Assembly: GCF_021602345.1 (NCBI RefSeq) | Contig: NZ_BQID01000007.1 | Span: 248,001 to 312,000, forward strand | Source: Pseudomonas pharyngis | GTDB taxonomy: Bacteria > Pseudomonadota > Gammaproteobacteria > Pseudomonadales > Pseudomonadaceae | Length of the DNA stretch: 64,000 nt | Direction: 5' to 3' | Shown here: positions 33,743-43,130 of the stretch, in pieces | Position numbering within the stretch: position 1 is the stretch's first letter | How the letters are laid out: each line of letters begins with the position of its first letter | Notes under the pieces: model-generated | Database searches by the model: none | Seen by the model: the letters and a program-made list of their open reading frames with translations, nothing else | What the model was told of the DNA's origin: nothing | Translations under genes and position numbers: made by a program

Positions 33743-33771
33743 TTGATACGAATACCTGTTTACCCTATATT
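33743..33771 (+). promoter_or_regulatory. piuA promoter
   Basis: TTGATA (33743-33748), a 17-base spacer, and TATATT (33766-33771): near-ideal sigma-70 boxes. The start would be near 33778, giving a short leader. The segment AATTGATACGAATACC over the -35 box looks like a partial Fur site. Confidence 0.6.
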
Positions 33772-33805
33772 CCGCCGCCTCAAATCCTTGGGGAGGGGAA
33801 TAAAA

Positions 33806-36127
33806 ATGGCACGTCAACCAGCACAAGTACCGGTCAGTTCACCACGTCTGCTCGCTTCCGCCATCGGCGTGGCGATCACCGCCGGCTCCGCAGGCCACAT
33901 GGTGTTCGCCGCCGAAAAAACCGACAGCAAAGCCACCGGCAATGCCATCGCCCTGGACGCCACCGCCATCACCGGCGAAGCCCAGGACTCGACCTCCTAC
34001 CAGGTCGAGAAAGCCTCCTCGCCCAAGTACACCGCGCCGCTGGTTGATACCCCGCGCTCGGTCACCGTTATCCCGCAACAAGTCCTGAAGGACACCGGCG
34101 CCCTGAACATGCAGGACGCGCTGCGCACCGTGCCGGGCATCACTTTCGGTGCCGGTGAAGGCGGCAACCCGCAGGGCGACCGTCCGTTCATCCGTGGTTT
34201 CGACGCCCAGGGCGACACCTACCTCGACGGCGTGCGCGATACCGGCTCCCAGAGCCGCGAAATCTTCGCCGTGGAAAACATTGAAGTCAGCAAGGGCCCG
34301 AACTCCGCCATCGGCGGTCGTGGCGCGGCGGGCGGCAGCATCAACCTGGTGAGCAAGAAAGCCCACTTGGGCAACTCGTTCGACGGTGGCTTCACCTGGG
34401 GCTCCGACCAGACTCAGCGCTACACGATGGATGGCAACTACCAGTTCAGCGACACCGCTGCCGGCCGTCTGAACCTGATGAGCCACGAGAGCAACGTCGC
34501 CGGTCGCGACAAGGTCGACTACGACCGCTGGGGCATCGCGCCATCCCTGGCCTTCGGCCTGGGCACCGACACCCGCGTCAACCTCGATTATTACCATCTC
34601 GAAAGCAACGACACGCCGGATTCGGGCATCCCTTACACCATTCCGGCAGGCGGCTCGGCGGCGCGCACCAAGTCCAACCCGGACAAGCCGTACGCCGGCG
34701 GCGATCACAGCAATTTCTACGGTCTGGACCGCGACTTCCGCAAGGGCCGCACCGACACCGCGACCTTCGCCATCGAGCATGACCTGAGCGACTCGCTGAC
34801 GATCAAGAACACCCTGCGTCACGGCACCAGCATGCAGGATTACATCCTGACCCAGCCGGACGACAGCAAGGGCAACGTCAACAACGGCAGCGTCTGGCGT
34901 CGTGCGAACACTCGTGTGAGCAACACCGAGACCACCACCAACCAGACCGATCTGTTCGGCAACTTCTACGTTGCCGGCTTCAAGAACAGCTTCTCCACCG
35001 GTGTCGAGTACACCCGTGAGGAAAGCAGCAAATCCTCGTACAACGTCAACACCGACACCACGCCGCGCACCTCGGCCGTGACCACCAACTGCAACCCGGG
35101 CCTGATCGGCGCCGCCAGCGGCTACAACTGCACCTCGCTGTCGAACCCGACCCCGAACGATCCGTGGAACGGCGCAATCTCGCGCAACTACGCCGGCACC
35201 GACACCCAGTCCGATACCTACGCGCTGTATGCGTTCGACACCCTGGAGCTGTCCGAGCAATGGCTGGTGAACATGGGCCTGCGTTACGACCACTTCGAAA
35301 CCGGCTACAAGACTTACAACAACGCTGGCCGCACCACCTCCAAGGGTGCTGACACCAGCGAGTTCGTCACCGGTCAGTTCGGCATCGTCTACAAACCGGC
35401 AGAGAACGGCAGCATCTACGCGTCCTACGCCACCTCCGCCACTCCGCCGGGCAACACCCTGGGTGAAGGTCAGGAAGGCAACCCGCTGGGCGGCACGCCG
35501 GATCGCAATGGCAACCTGCTCAAGAGCGACATGGAGCCGGAAACCACCAAGAACTACGAAATCGGTACCAAGTGGGATCTGCTGAACGATCGCCTGTCGC
35601 TGACCGCCGACATCTTCCGCACCGAGAAAGAAAACGCGCGTGTCCAGGTGGATACCACCTCGTACGAAAACGCCGGCAAGACCCGTGTACAAGGTATCGA
35701 GTTGTCCGCCAGCGGCAAGATCACCGACAAGTGGCAAGTGTTCGCCGGCTACGCCTACATGGACAGCGAACAGGTGGACGGTGGTGACCTGCCGGCCAAC
35801 AAGCCCAACAACGGTAACGAGTTGCCCAACACGCCGAAGAACAGCGCCAGCCTGTGGACCACTTACCAGGTCACGCCGAAGCTGACCATCGGTGGCGGTG
35901 CGTTCTATGTGGATGACGTATTCGGCAACGTGGCCAACACCACCATGGTCGATTCCTACGTTCGCTACGACGCGATGGCGGCGTACAAGCTGAGCAAGAA
36001 CGTCGACCTGCAACTGAACGTGCAGAACCTGACCAACGAGACCTACTACGACAAGGCCTTCTCGACCCACTTCGCCAACCAGGCGGCGGGCCGTACGGCA
36101 TTGCTGAGTACCAACTTCCACTTCTGA
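33806..36127 (+). CDS. piuA: TonB-dependent siderophore receptor PiuA/Fiu-like
   Basis: The 773-residue outer-membrane receptor has a signal peptide (AGHMVFA-AEKT, residue about 36), a plug domain with VDTPRSVTVIPQQVLKDTGALNMQDALRTVPG and FIRGFDAQGDTYLDGVRD, and a 22-strand barrel ending in Phe (LLSTNFHF). A GGGAGGGG site lies 8 bases before the ATG. Fiu/PiuA receptors import ferric catecholates and monomeric siderophores and admit catechol beta-lactams; an N-terminal signalling domain is absent, so it does not drive a cell-surface sigma factor. Terminator follows. Confidence 0.93.
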   Translation: MARQPAQVPVSSPRLLASAIGVAITAGSAGHMVFAAEKTDSKATGNAIALDATAITGEAQDSTSYQVEKASSPKYTAPLVDTPRSVTVIPQQVLKDTGALNMQDALRTVPGITFGAGEGGNPQGDRPFIRGFDAQGDTYLDGVRDTGSQSREIFAVENIEVSKGPNSAIGGRGAAGGSINLVSKKAHLGNSFDGGFTWGSDQTQRYTMDGNYQFSDTAAGRLNLMSHESNVAGRDKVDYDRWGIAPSLAFGLGTDTRVNLDYYHLESNDTPDSGIPYTIPAGGSAARTKSNPDKPYAGGDHSNFYGLDRDFRKGRTDTATFAIEHDLSDSLTIKNTLRHGTSMQDYILTQPDDSKGNVNNGSVWRRANTRVSNTETTTNQTDLFGNFYVAGFKNSFSTGVEYTREESSKSSYNVNTDTTPRTSAVTTNCNPGLIGAASGYNCTSLSNPTPNDPWNGAISRNYAGTDTQSDTYALYAFDTLELSEQWLVNMGLRYDHFETGYKTYNNAGRTTSKGADTSEFVTGQFGIVYKPAENGSIYASYATSATPPGNTLGEGQEGNPLGGTPDRNGNLLKSDMEPETTKNYEIGTKWDLLNDRLSLTADIFRTEKENARVQVDTTSYENAGKTRVQGIELSASGKITDKWQVFAGYAYMDSEQVDGGDLPANKPNNGNELPNTPKNSASLWTTYQVTPKLTIGGGAFYVDDVFGNVANTTMVDSYVRYDAMAAYKLSKNVDLQLNVQNLTNETYYDKAFSTHFANQAAGRTALLSTNFHF

Positions 36128-36146
36128 TCGAAGAGGGAAGTACCGA

Positions 36147-36176
36147 GCCCCGTTCATTCATTTGAGCGGGGCTTTT
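36147..36176 (+). terminator. Terminator of piuA
   Basis: Stem GCCCCG...CGGGGC with a 14-base interior that adds TCA/TGA pairs; TTTT follows. It leaves 84 bases before piuB. Confidence 0.8.
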
Positions 36177-36259
36177 GTGCGTAATAAAGAACGTTTCTCG
36201 ATAGGCCACGGCATAATGCACGCCGTGAACACAACCTCCGAACGGACAAGGCAAGCAAC

Positions 36260-38788
36260 GTGTTGAAGAAAACCCTGTTCCAGTTGCACTGGTTTTTTGG
36301 CATCACTGCCGGGCTGGTGCTGGCCCTGATGGGCATCACCGGCGCTGCCTATTCGTTTCAGGACGAAATTCTCAAAGCCCTCAACCCTTCGGTGTTGCAG
36401 GTCGAGAAGCAGGTCGCCGGCGTGCTGCCGCCCGCCGATCTGGTGGCGCAGATCGAAGCGGCCTCGGGCAAGAAAGTCTCGATGCTGTCGGTCGAGACCG
36501 AAAGCGGCAGCGCCGGCCGCGTCTGGTTCACCCCGCCCAAAGGCGAGCGCCGGGGCGAGATGCGCTACTTCGATCCCTACACCGCCGAGTTCAAGGGCGA
36601 GGCCACCGGCCAGGATTTCTTCGGCCTGATGCTGCAATTGCACCGGTTCCTCGCCATGGGCGATACCGGTCGCAACATCACCGGCGCCTGCACCCTGATG
36701 TTGGTGTTCTTCTGCCTGTCCGGCCTGTACCTGCGCTGGCCACGACAGTGGAACAGCTGGCGTGTCTGGCTGACCCTCGACTGGAAGAAAAAGGGCCGCA
36801 GCTTCAACTGGGATCTGCACTCGGTGTTCGGCACCTGGTGCATGTTGGTGTATCTGCTGCTGGCACTGACCGGACTGTCCTGGTCCTACGAGTGGTACAA
36901 CAAGGGCCTGACCCGACTGCTTTCCGATGCACCGCAAAACGAGCGCGTGCGCGGCGGTCGTGGCCCGGCCCCTGAAGGTCCGGCGCCGACTGCCGATTAC
37001 GCCGCCATGTGGCTCAGCATCTACAGCACCGCCGGCCCGGGCCTCGCCGCCTACAACATCCGCATGCCGCCAGTGGCCGGTCAACCGGCGACCGTGTTCT
37101 ACCTGCTCGACAGCTCGCCCCATGACCGCGCGCTGAACCAGATCACGCTCGACCCGGCCACCGGCGTGGTCAAGCGCGTCGACCGCTACGCCGACAAAAG
37201 CTTCAAGGCGCAATTGCTGACCAGCATTTACGCGCTGCACGTCGGCAGCTATTTCGGTCTGGTCGGGCGGATCATCGTCACCGTCGCGGCCGTCTTGATG
37301 CCGCTGTTCTTCATCACCGGCTGGCTGTTGTACCTGGATCGCCGGCGCAAGAAAAAACAGATCAAGGATGCCCGCAAAGGCCTCGACCAACCGGCCGGTG
37401 ATACACCGGCGTGGCTGATCGGTTTCGCCAGCCAGAGCGGTTTTGCCGAGCAACTGGCATGGCAGACCGCCGGCCAGTTGCAGGCCGCCGGATTGCCGGT
37501 GAAAGTGCAGCCGCTGGCGAATGTCAGCGAGCAGGATCTGCGCGAATCGAACAACGCGCTGTTCGTGGTCAGTACCTTCGGCGACGGCGAAGCGCCGGAC
37601 AGCGCGCGCGGTTTCGAACGCAAAGTGCTGAACAACGCCTCGACCCTCGACAGCCTCAACTACGCCGTACTCGGCCTCGGCGATCGGCAGTATCAACACT
37701 TCTGCGGTTTTGCCCGACGCTTGCATCATTGGCTCGGCGAACACGGCGGCAAGACCCTGTTCGCCCCGGTCGAAGTCGACAGCGGCGACCCTTACGCCCT
37801 GCGTCACTGGCAGACCCAGCTCGGCCTGCTCACCGGGCAAGCACCGGTCGACACCTGGCAGGCACCGAGCTACGAGAACTGGACACTGGTGCGCCGCGAG
37901 CTGATGAACCCGGACAGCGCCGGCGCACCGGTCTATCTGCTGGGTCTGACCGCACCGACCTCCCGCAGCTGGCTGGCCGGCGATCTGGTGGAAGTGCTGC
38001 CGCGCAATTGCCCGTGGGCAATCGAGCATTTCCTCGACGGCCTCGGCATCCGTGGCGAAACCAGCGTCAAGGTCAACGGCCTGCAAGAGTCGCTGGAAGT
38101 GGCCCTCGCCAGCCGCCAGTTGCCCGAGCACCGCGCCCATCTGGTGGGCCTGCACGCCCAGGCGCTGGTCGATGCGATGGTGCCGTTGGCAATGCGCGAA
38201 TACTCGATCGCCTCGATTGCCGCCGACGGCGTACTGGAGCTGATCGTGCGGCAGGAACAGCATGCCGATGGCAGCCTCGGCATCGGCTCCGGCTGGCTGA
38301 CCGAGCATGCGCAGATCGGCGGCAGCATCAGCCTGCGGGTCCGCCGCAACAGCGGTTTCCATCTGCCGAACGCTCCGGTGCCGATGATCCTGCTGGGCAA
38401 CGGCACCGGCCTCGCCGGGCTACGCAGCTTGCTCAAGGCGCGGATCGCCGACAACCAACAGCGTCACTGGCTGCTGTTTGGCGAACGCAATCGCGAGCAC
38501 GACTTCCTCTGCCGCGCAGAGCTGGAAGAGTGGTTGATCAACGGTGATCTGGAACGCCTCGATCTGGCGTTCTCGCGTGATCAGGCCGAGAAGATTTACG
38601 TGCAGGATCGCCTGCGCGAATCGGCCGGCGAGCTGAAGAAATGGCTGGCGGACGGTGCAGTGATCTACATCTGCGGCAGCCTTCAAGGCATGGCTTCGGG
38701 GGTGGATCAGGTGCTCAATGAAGTGCTGGGCGCCGCTGAAGTCGAACGTCTGATCGAACAGGGTCGTTATCGTCGCGACGTTTACTGA
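36260..38788 (+). CDS. piuB: PepSY membrane reductase fused to flavodoxin/FNR domains (PiuB-like)
   Basis: The 842-residue protein starts at GTG (AAGG upstream). N-terminal half: four or so membrane helices with paired histidines and PepSY domains (residues 1-370; [40 protein letters not shown]). C-terminal half: flavodoxin-like (about 385-520, [34 protein letters not shown]), then an FAD-binding and NAD(P)H-binding reductase part ([28 protein letters not shown]). It should carry electrons from NAD(P)H across the inner membrane to reduce ferric siderophores. It follows piuA, like PA4513. Confidence 0.87.
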   Translation: MLKKTLFQLHWFFGITAGLVLALMGITGAAYSFQDEILKALNPSVLQVEKQVAGVLPPADLVAQIEAASGKKVSMLSVETESGSAGRVWFTPPKGERRGEMRYFDPYTAEFKGEATGQDFFGLMLQLHRFLAMGDTGRNITGACTLMLVFFCLSGLYLRWPRQWNSWRVWLTLDWKKKGRSFNWDLHSVFGTWCMLVYLLLALTGLSWSYEWYNKGLTRLLSDAPQNERVRGGRGPAPEGPAPTADYAAMWLSIYSTAGPGLAAYNIRMPPVAGQPATVFYLLDSSPHDRALNQITLDPATGVVKRVDRYADKSFKAQLLTSIYALHVGSYFGLVGRIIVTVAAVLMPLFFITGWLLYLDRRRKKKQIKDARKGLDQPAGDTPAWLIGFASQSGFAEQLAWQTAGQLQAAGLPVKVQPLANVSEQDLRESNNALFVVSTFGDGEAPDSARGFERKVLNNASTLDSLNYAVLGLGDRQYQHFCGFARRLHHWLGEHGGKTLFAPVEVDSGDPYALRHWQTQLGLLTGQAPVDTWQAPSYENWTLVRRELMNPDSAGAPVYLLGLTAPTSRSWLAGDLVEVLPRNCPWAIEHFLDGLGIRGETSVKVNGLQESLEVALASRQLPEHRAHLVGLHAQALVDAMVPLAMREYSIASIAADGVLELIVRQEQHADGSLGIGSGWLTEHAQIGGSISLRVRRNSGFHLPNAPVPMILLGNGTGLAGLRSLLKARIADNQQRHWLLFGERNREHDFLCRAELEEWLINGDLERLDLAFSRDQAEKIYVQDRLRESAGELKKWLADGAVIYICGSLQGMASGVDQVLNEVLGAAEVERLIEQGRYRRDVY

Positions 38789-38803
38789 TTCGCCTTGGGT
38801 AAC

Positions 38804-38827
38804 TGTGGGAGCAACCGTGCTCCCACA
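38804..38827. repeat. REP-like minimal hairpin
   Basis: TGTGGGAGCA and TGCTCCCACA, with loop ACCG, between the convergent piuB and phosphatase genes. Its arm sequence resembles the REP core, shortened; it may act as a shared terminator. Confidence 0.65.
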
Positions 38828-38842
38828 GGTTCAGCACTGGAT

Positions 38843-40384
38843 TCAGACTGGCTGCAGTTTCTGCTCAAACACCGCCACCCCCTCCAGATCCCGCAACACC
38901 ACGCTCATCTCCCCGCTCTGCCCCTCGATGTTCACCTCGCCGAAAAACTGAAACCCGGCAAACGGTGAAGCGTTTTGCGTCGGGGGCGCTTTCTGAAACA
39001 CCACTTGCGGGCCGAAGGTCTTGTCCAGCGGATTGGGGCCGAAACTGCCGGCGTTCAACGGCCCTGCGACAAACTCCCAGAACGGTTCGAAATCCTGGAA
39101 CGCCGCGCGATCAGGGTGATAGTGATGCGCCGCGCAGTAATGCACGTCCGCCGTCAGGAACACGAAATTGCGCACCTGATGTGCCCGCAGGAACCCGAGC
39201 AATTCGGCCACTTCCAGTTCGCGCCCCTGGGCCGGACCGGGATCGCCGTTGGCCACCGCTTCCCAGCGCGCAACACCGGGACTGACTTCGCCGTCGGGCA
39301 CGCCGAGACCGATCGGCATGTCGGCGGCAATCACTTTCCACTGGGCTTTCGAGGCCTTCAATCCACGCTTGAGCCAGTTCAGTTGCTCGCGCCCGAGGAA
39401 CGGTTTTTCCGCCCCGAGATTGTCGTCGTTGGCGCCGCGATAACTGCGCATGTCGAGCACGAACACATCGAGCATCGGCCCATAACTGAGCTTGCGATAA
39501 ATCCGCCCGCCGCCATCGGCCGCCTGCAAACGCATCGGCGCATATTCGAGCCAGGCCTGACGCGCACGGCCGACCAGGGTGTGGATATTTTTTTCCTGAT
39601 AACGCTCGTCGAGCTGCTTGCCCGGCGACCAGTTGTTGACCACTTCATGGTCGTCCCACTGCCAGATCTGCGGCACTTCGGCGTTGAAGCGACGGACGTT
39701 TTCGTCCATCAGGTTGTAGCGGTAATTGCCGCGATAATCGTCGAGGGTCTGGGCGACCTTGCTCTTGGCTTCCGTGGTGAGGTTACGCCAGATCCGGCCA
39801 CCCTCGGTGGTCAGCTGCGCCGGCACCGGGCCGTCGGCATAGATCGTGTCGCCGCTGTGGATAAAGAAGTCCGGCAGGCGCATGCGCATGGCTTCATAGA
39901 TGCGCATGCCGCCGATATCGGGGTTGATGCCGAAGCCCTGGCCGACGGTGTCGCCGCTCCAGACGAAGCGGATATTGCGCCGCGCCGTCGGTGCACTGCG
40001 CAAGTGGCCGAGCCACGGCTCGCTGGCGACGCCGGTGCGGGCGTCCTTGAAATACACGCGGTAGAAAATCGCCTGATCAGCGGGCAACCCGGTGAGTTCG
40101 ACGCGGGCGGTGAAATCGCTGCGGGCATCGGCCAGCGCCGAGACGACTCGGCGCGGATGACGGAACTGGCTGCGGGTGTCCCACTCCACCACCATCTGTG
40201 CCGGGCGGTCGGCGCGGCTCCAGATCATCGCGCGGTCACCCTGCAGGTCGCCGGATTGCACGCCGTCAGTGAGTAGCGGTCGATCCTTGACCGACGCGAT
40301 CACGGCCGGCGCCAGCCCCGGCATCAGCAGTCCGGCGCCGACGGCTTGCATCACGCGCCGGCGACCGGGATTGAAATCGCTCAT
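38843..40384 (-). CDS. PhoD-like alkaline phosphatase/phosphodiesterase (Tat-exported)
   Basis: The 513-residue protein starts MSDFNPGRRRVMQAVGAGLL, a twin-arginine signal. It then has a PhoD N-terminal beta domain (about 35-130; FTARVELTGLPADQAIFYRVYF) and a metallophosphatase domain: RFVWSGDTVGQGFG, FIHSGDTIYADGPV, QIWQWDDHEVVNNW and LTADVHYCAAHHY provide Asp/His ligands. The family releases phosphate from monoesters or diesters outside the cytoplasm, using calcium and iron. GGGAG precedes the ATG. No Pho box was recognised. The genomic context gives no direct substrate clue. Confidence 0.87.
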   Translation of the reverse strand: MSDFNPGRRRVMQAVGAGLLMPGLAPAVIASVKDRPLLTDGVQSGDLQGDRAMIWSRADRPAQMVVEWDTRSQFRHPRRVVSALADARSDFTARVELTGLPADQAIFYRVYFKDARTGVASEPWLGHLRSAPTARRNIRFVWSGDTVGQGFGINPDIGGMRIYEAMRMRLPDFFIHSGDTIYADGPVPAQLTTEGGRIWRNLTTEAKSKVAQTLDDYRGNYRYNLMDENVRRFNAEVPQIWQWDDHEVVNNWSPGKQLDERYQEKNIHTLVGRARQAWLEYAPMRLQAADGGGRIYRKLSYGPMLDVFVLDMRSYRGANDDNLGAEKPFLGREQLNWLKRGLKASKAQWKVIAADMPIGLGVPDGEVSPGVARWEAVANGDPGPAQGRELEVAELLGFLRAHQVRNFVFLTADVHYCAAHHYHPDRAAFQDFEPFWEFVAGPLNAGSFGPNPLDKTFGPQVVFQKAPPTQNASPFAGFQFFGEVNIEGQSGEMSVVLRDLEGVAVFEQKLQPV

Positions 40385-40443
40385 GGTGTTCTCCCTGAAA
40401 AAAGGAAAACTTAAGCACTGCTAGATGAAAAGGGTGTGACACG

Positions 40444-42177
40444 TCACGCCTTCGCGGGCTCCAGCGCCAGTTCCACGGCTTCCGGGCGCTTGACCAGCGC
40501 ATACACCACCGCCGTCAGCAGACTGCCCGCGACAATCGCCAGCAGGTACAACAGCGCATGGTTGATCGCATTCGGAATCGCCAGCACGAACAGCCCACCG
40601 TGGGGCGCCATCAGTTTGCAGCCGAAGTACATCGACAGCGCACCGGTCAGCGCACCGCCGGCAATGCTCGCCGGGATCACCCGCAAAGGGTCTTTCGCGG
40701 CAAACGGAATCGCCCCTTCGGAGATGAAGCACAACCCGAGCACCAGCGCCGCTTTACCGGCCTCGCGTTCGGTCTGGGCAAACTTGCGTCGGGCGATGAA
40801 GGTGGCGATACCCAGACCGATCGGCGGCACCATGCCGGCGGCCATGGTCGCGGCCATCGGTGCATAACTCTGCGAGGCGAGCAGCCCCACCGAGAACGCA
40901 TACGCGGCCTTGTTGATCGGCCCGCCGAGGTCGACGCACATCATGCCGCCCAGCAGCACACCGAGCAGGATCGCGTTGGTGGTGCCCATGCTGTCGAGGA
41001 AATGGGTCAGCGCCGCAAGCATCCCGGCCACCGGTTTGCCGACCACGTAAATCATCACCAGTCCGGTGAACAGACTGGCGAACAACGGGATGATCAGAAT
41101 CGGTTTCAGCGCTTCGAGACTTTGCGGCAGCGCCACATAGCGACTGATTGCTTTGGCGGCATAGCCTGCGATAAACCCGGCAACGATCCCGCCGATGAAT
41201 CCGGCCCCCAGGGTGCTCGCCAGCAAACCGCCGATCATCCCCGGCGCGAGTCCGGGACGGTCGGCAATCGACCAGGCGATGTAACCGGCCAGCAGCGGCA
41301 CCATCAATTTGAACGCGGTCTCGCCACCGATCTGCATCAGCGCCGCCGCCAGCGTGCCTTCTTCCTTGAACGCGGTGATGCCGAACACGAACGACAAGGC
41401 GATCATCAGCCCGCCCGCTACCACCATCGGCAGCATGAACGACACACCGGTCAGCAGGTGTTTGTAGACGCCGCTTTTCTCTTGTTTGGCCGGGGCCTTG
41501 CCGTCGCCGGCAGCGTTTTCAACGACACCTTCGGCCAGGGCTTTTTTCAGCGTGGCTTCGGATTGCTTCAACGCAATGCCGGTGCCGCAGCGGTAGATTT
41601 TCTTGCCGGCGAAACGCTCGGTGGCGACTTCAATGTCGGCCGCCAGCAGCACCACGTCAGCCTCGGCAATCGCTGCCGCGCTCAGCGGATTTCGCGCGCC
41701 GACCGAGCCCTGGGTTTCGACTTGCAGGTCGTAGCCCAGACGCTTGGCGGCTTGCTGCAAGGCTTCGGCAGCCATGAATGTATGAGCGACGCCGGTCGGG
41801 CATGCAGTGACCGCGACCAGACGCGGCGCTTGCGCGCTGGCAACCACGGGCGGCGTTTCGTCAGCGACGTAAACCTGCGCCTCGACGGCGCCACGCCGCA
41901 GCACGTCTTCAACATCCTGCAGGGCTTGCGCCGGCGCAATCCGAAAGACTTTCTTGCCGATGAACCGGGTCATGTCCACCGGTCCCGTGGTCACCAGCAA
42001 CACCCACTCGGCGGCTTCGATGGTGGCCGCTGACAACTCGCGTTCCGGGTGCGCCGCATCCACCACTTCGACGCTGGTGCTCCAGCCCTGACGCTGGGCC
42101 GCGGCATCCAGCAGCCGGGCGCACAGCACACTGGTGACCATGCCGTTAGGGCAGGCCGTGACAATGGCTAACTTCAT
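40444..42177 (-). CDS. fruA: PTS fructose-specific EIIB'BC component FruA
   Basis: The 577-residue inner-membrane permease has two N-terminal EIIB domains (Cys9 in VTACPNGMVTS and Cys126 in VTACPTGVAHT), then the EIIC membrane domain with about 9-10 helices. The first EIIB-like domain is common in gammaproteobacterial FruA. It imports fructose and phosphorylates it at C1 with phosphate passed from FruB. Third gene of the fruBKA operon; the order and lengths fit Pseudomonas. Confidence 0.95.
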   Translation of the reverse strand: MKLAIVTACPNGMVTSVLCARLLDAAAQRQGWSTSVEVVDAAHPERELSAATIEAAEWVLLVTTGPVDMTRFIGKKVFRIAPAQALQDVEDVLRRGAVEAQVYVADETPPVVASAQAPRLVAVTACPTGVAHTFMAAEALQQAAKRLGYDLQVETQGSVGARNPLSAAAIAEADVVLLAADIEVATERFAGKKIYRCGTGIALKQSEATLKKALAEGVVENAAGDGKAPAKQEKSGVYKHLLTGVSFMLPMVVAGGLMIALSFVFGITAFKEEGTLAAALMQIGGETAFKLMVPLLAGYIAWSIADRPGLAPGMIGGLLASTLGAGFIGGIVAGFIAGYAAKAISRYVALPQSLEALKPILIIPLFASLFTGLVMIYVVGKPVAGMLAALTHFLDSMGTTNAILLGVLLGGMMCVDLGGPINKAAYAFSVGLLASQSYAPMAATMAAGMVPPIGLGIATFIARRKFAQTEREAGKAALVLGLCFISEGAIPFAAKDPLRVIPASIAGGALTGALSMYFGCKLMAPHGGLFVLAIPNAINHALLYLLAIVAGSLLTAVVYALVKRPEAVELALEPAKA

Positions 42178-42188
42178 GACAAACCCTC

Positions 42189-43130
42189 TTATTGTTCTGT
42201 CAGGGGGCGCACGCGCACACCCTGTTCGAGCTGCACCAGTTGCGCAGCATCGTGAATACCGAATCCGATCTGGGTCACTGCCTGCGCCGCAATCGCCGTG
42301 GCCGTGCGCAGGGTCTGTTCCGGCGTGTCGGCGCTGAGCAGACCGTGGAGCATGCCGGCCAGCAACGAATCGCCGGCACCGACCGTACTGGCGACGCTGA
42401 CCTTCGGCGGCGTCGCATGCAACGCCGAGCCGACGCTGAACCAGTTCACACCTTCGGCACCGTGGGAAATCACCACGTGCTCGATGCCCTGAGCGTGCAG
42501 CCGATTGGCCGCTTCAGCCTGAGACGCGTGGGACACCACTTCACAACCCAGCGCATCGGCCAGCTCTTCGGTGTTCGGCTTGATCAGCCACGGGCCGGCC
42601 TTGAGCGCCGCGCGCAAGGCGTCGCCGCTGGTGTCCAGGGCGACTTTCAGGCCCAACGTTTTCAAGCGTTCGACCAGTTCGCGCAACCACTGTGCAGTGA
42701 CTCCGCGCGGCAAGCTGCCCGCAACTACAACCGCGTCATGCCCCGGCGCGATCTGCACCAGTCGATCCAGCAACGCCTGTTGCGCCACCACGCCGACCAC
42801 CGGCCCCGGGCCGTTGATGTCGGTAATGCGGCCATCCTGTTCCGCGACCTTGATGTTGCTGCGGGTCTCGCCGGGCACCCGGATAAACGCATCGGTGAAA
42901 CCGCGCTTGGCGAACAGGGTTTCGAACGCTTGCAGATTGTCTTCGCCGAGAAAGCCGCTGACCGTCAGTTGATGACCGAGGTCGGCCAGCACTTGCGCAA
43001 CGTTGACACCCTTGCCGGCGGCGTGGGTGTGCATCTCGTCGCTGCGGTTGACCTGACCGGCCTCAAGACGTGGCAACTGCACCGTAAGGTCCAGCGCCGG
43101 GTTGAGGGTCAGGGTGAGAATCTTGGCCAT
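42189..43130 (-). CDS. fruK: 1-phosphofructokinase FruK
   Basis: The 313-residue sugar kinase (PfkB family) converts fructose 1-phosphate to fructose 1,6-bisphosphate. The opening motif TLNPALDLTV, AGKGVNVAQVLADLG and the C-terminal GAGDSLLAGML (catalytic Asp) are diagnostic. Its ATG overlaps the fruB stop by one base (TAATG), giving tight coupling. fruA starts 11 bases beyond its end. Confidence 0.95.
   Translation of the reverse strand: MAKILTLTLNPALDLTVQLPRLEAGQVNRSDEMHTHAAGKGVNVAQVLADLGHQLTVSGFLGEDNLQAFETLFAKRGFTDAFIRVPGETRSNIKVAEQDGRITDINGPGPVVGVVAQQALLDRLVQIAPGHDAVVVAGSLPRGVTAQWLRELVERLKTLGLKVALDTSGDALRAALKAGPWLIKPNTEELADALGCEVVSHASQAEAANRLHAQGIEHVVISHGAEGVNWFSVGSALHATPPKVSVASTVGAGDSLLAGMLHGLLSADTPEQTLRTATAIAAQAVTQIGFGIHDAAQLVQLEQGVRVRPLTEQ

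Noticed and set aside
33839-36157. 772-codon frame antisense to piuA
   Set aside because: A shadow of the GC-rich third codon positions of the clear TonB receptor gene on the other strand.
36158-38362. 734-codon frame antisense to piuB
   Set aside because: Shadow frame; the plus strand has recognised PepSY, flavodoxin and reductase motifs.
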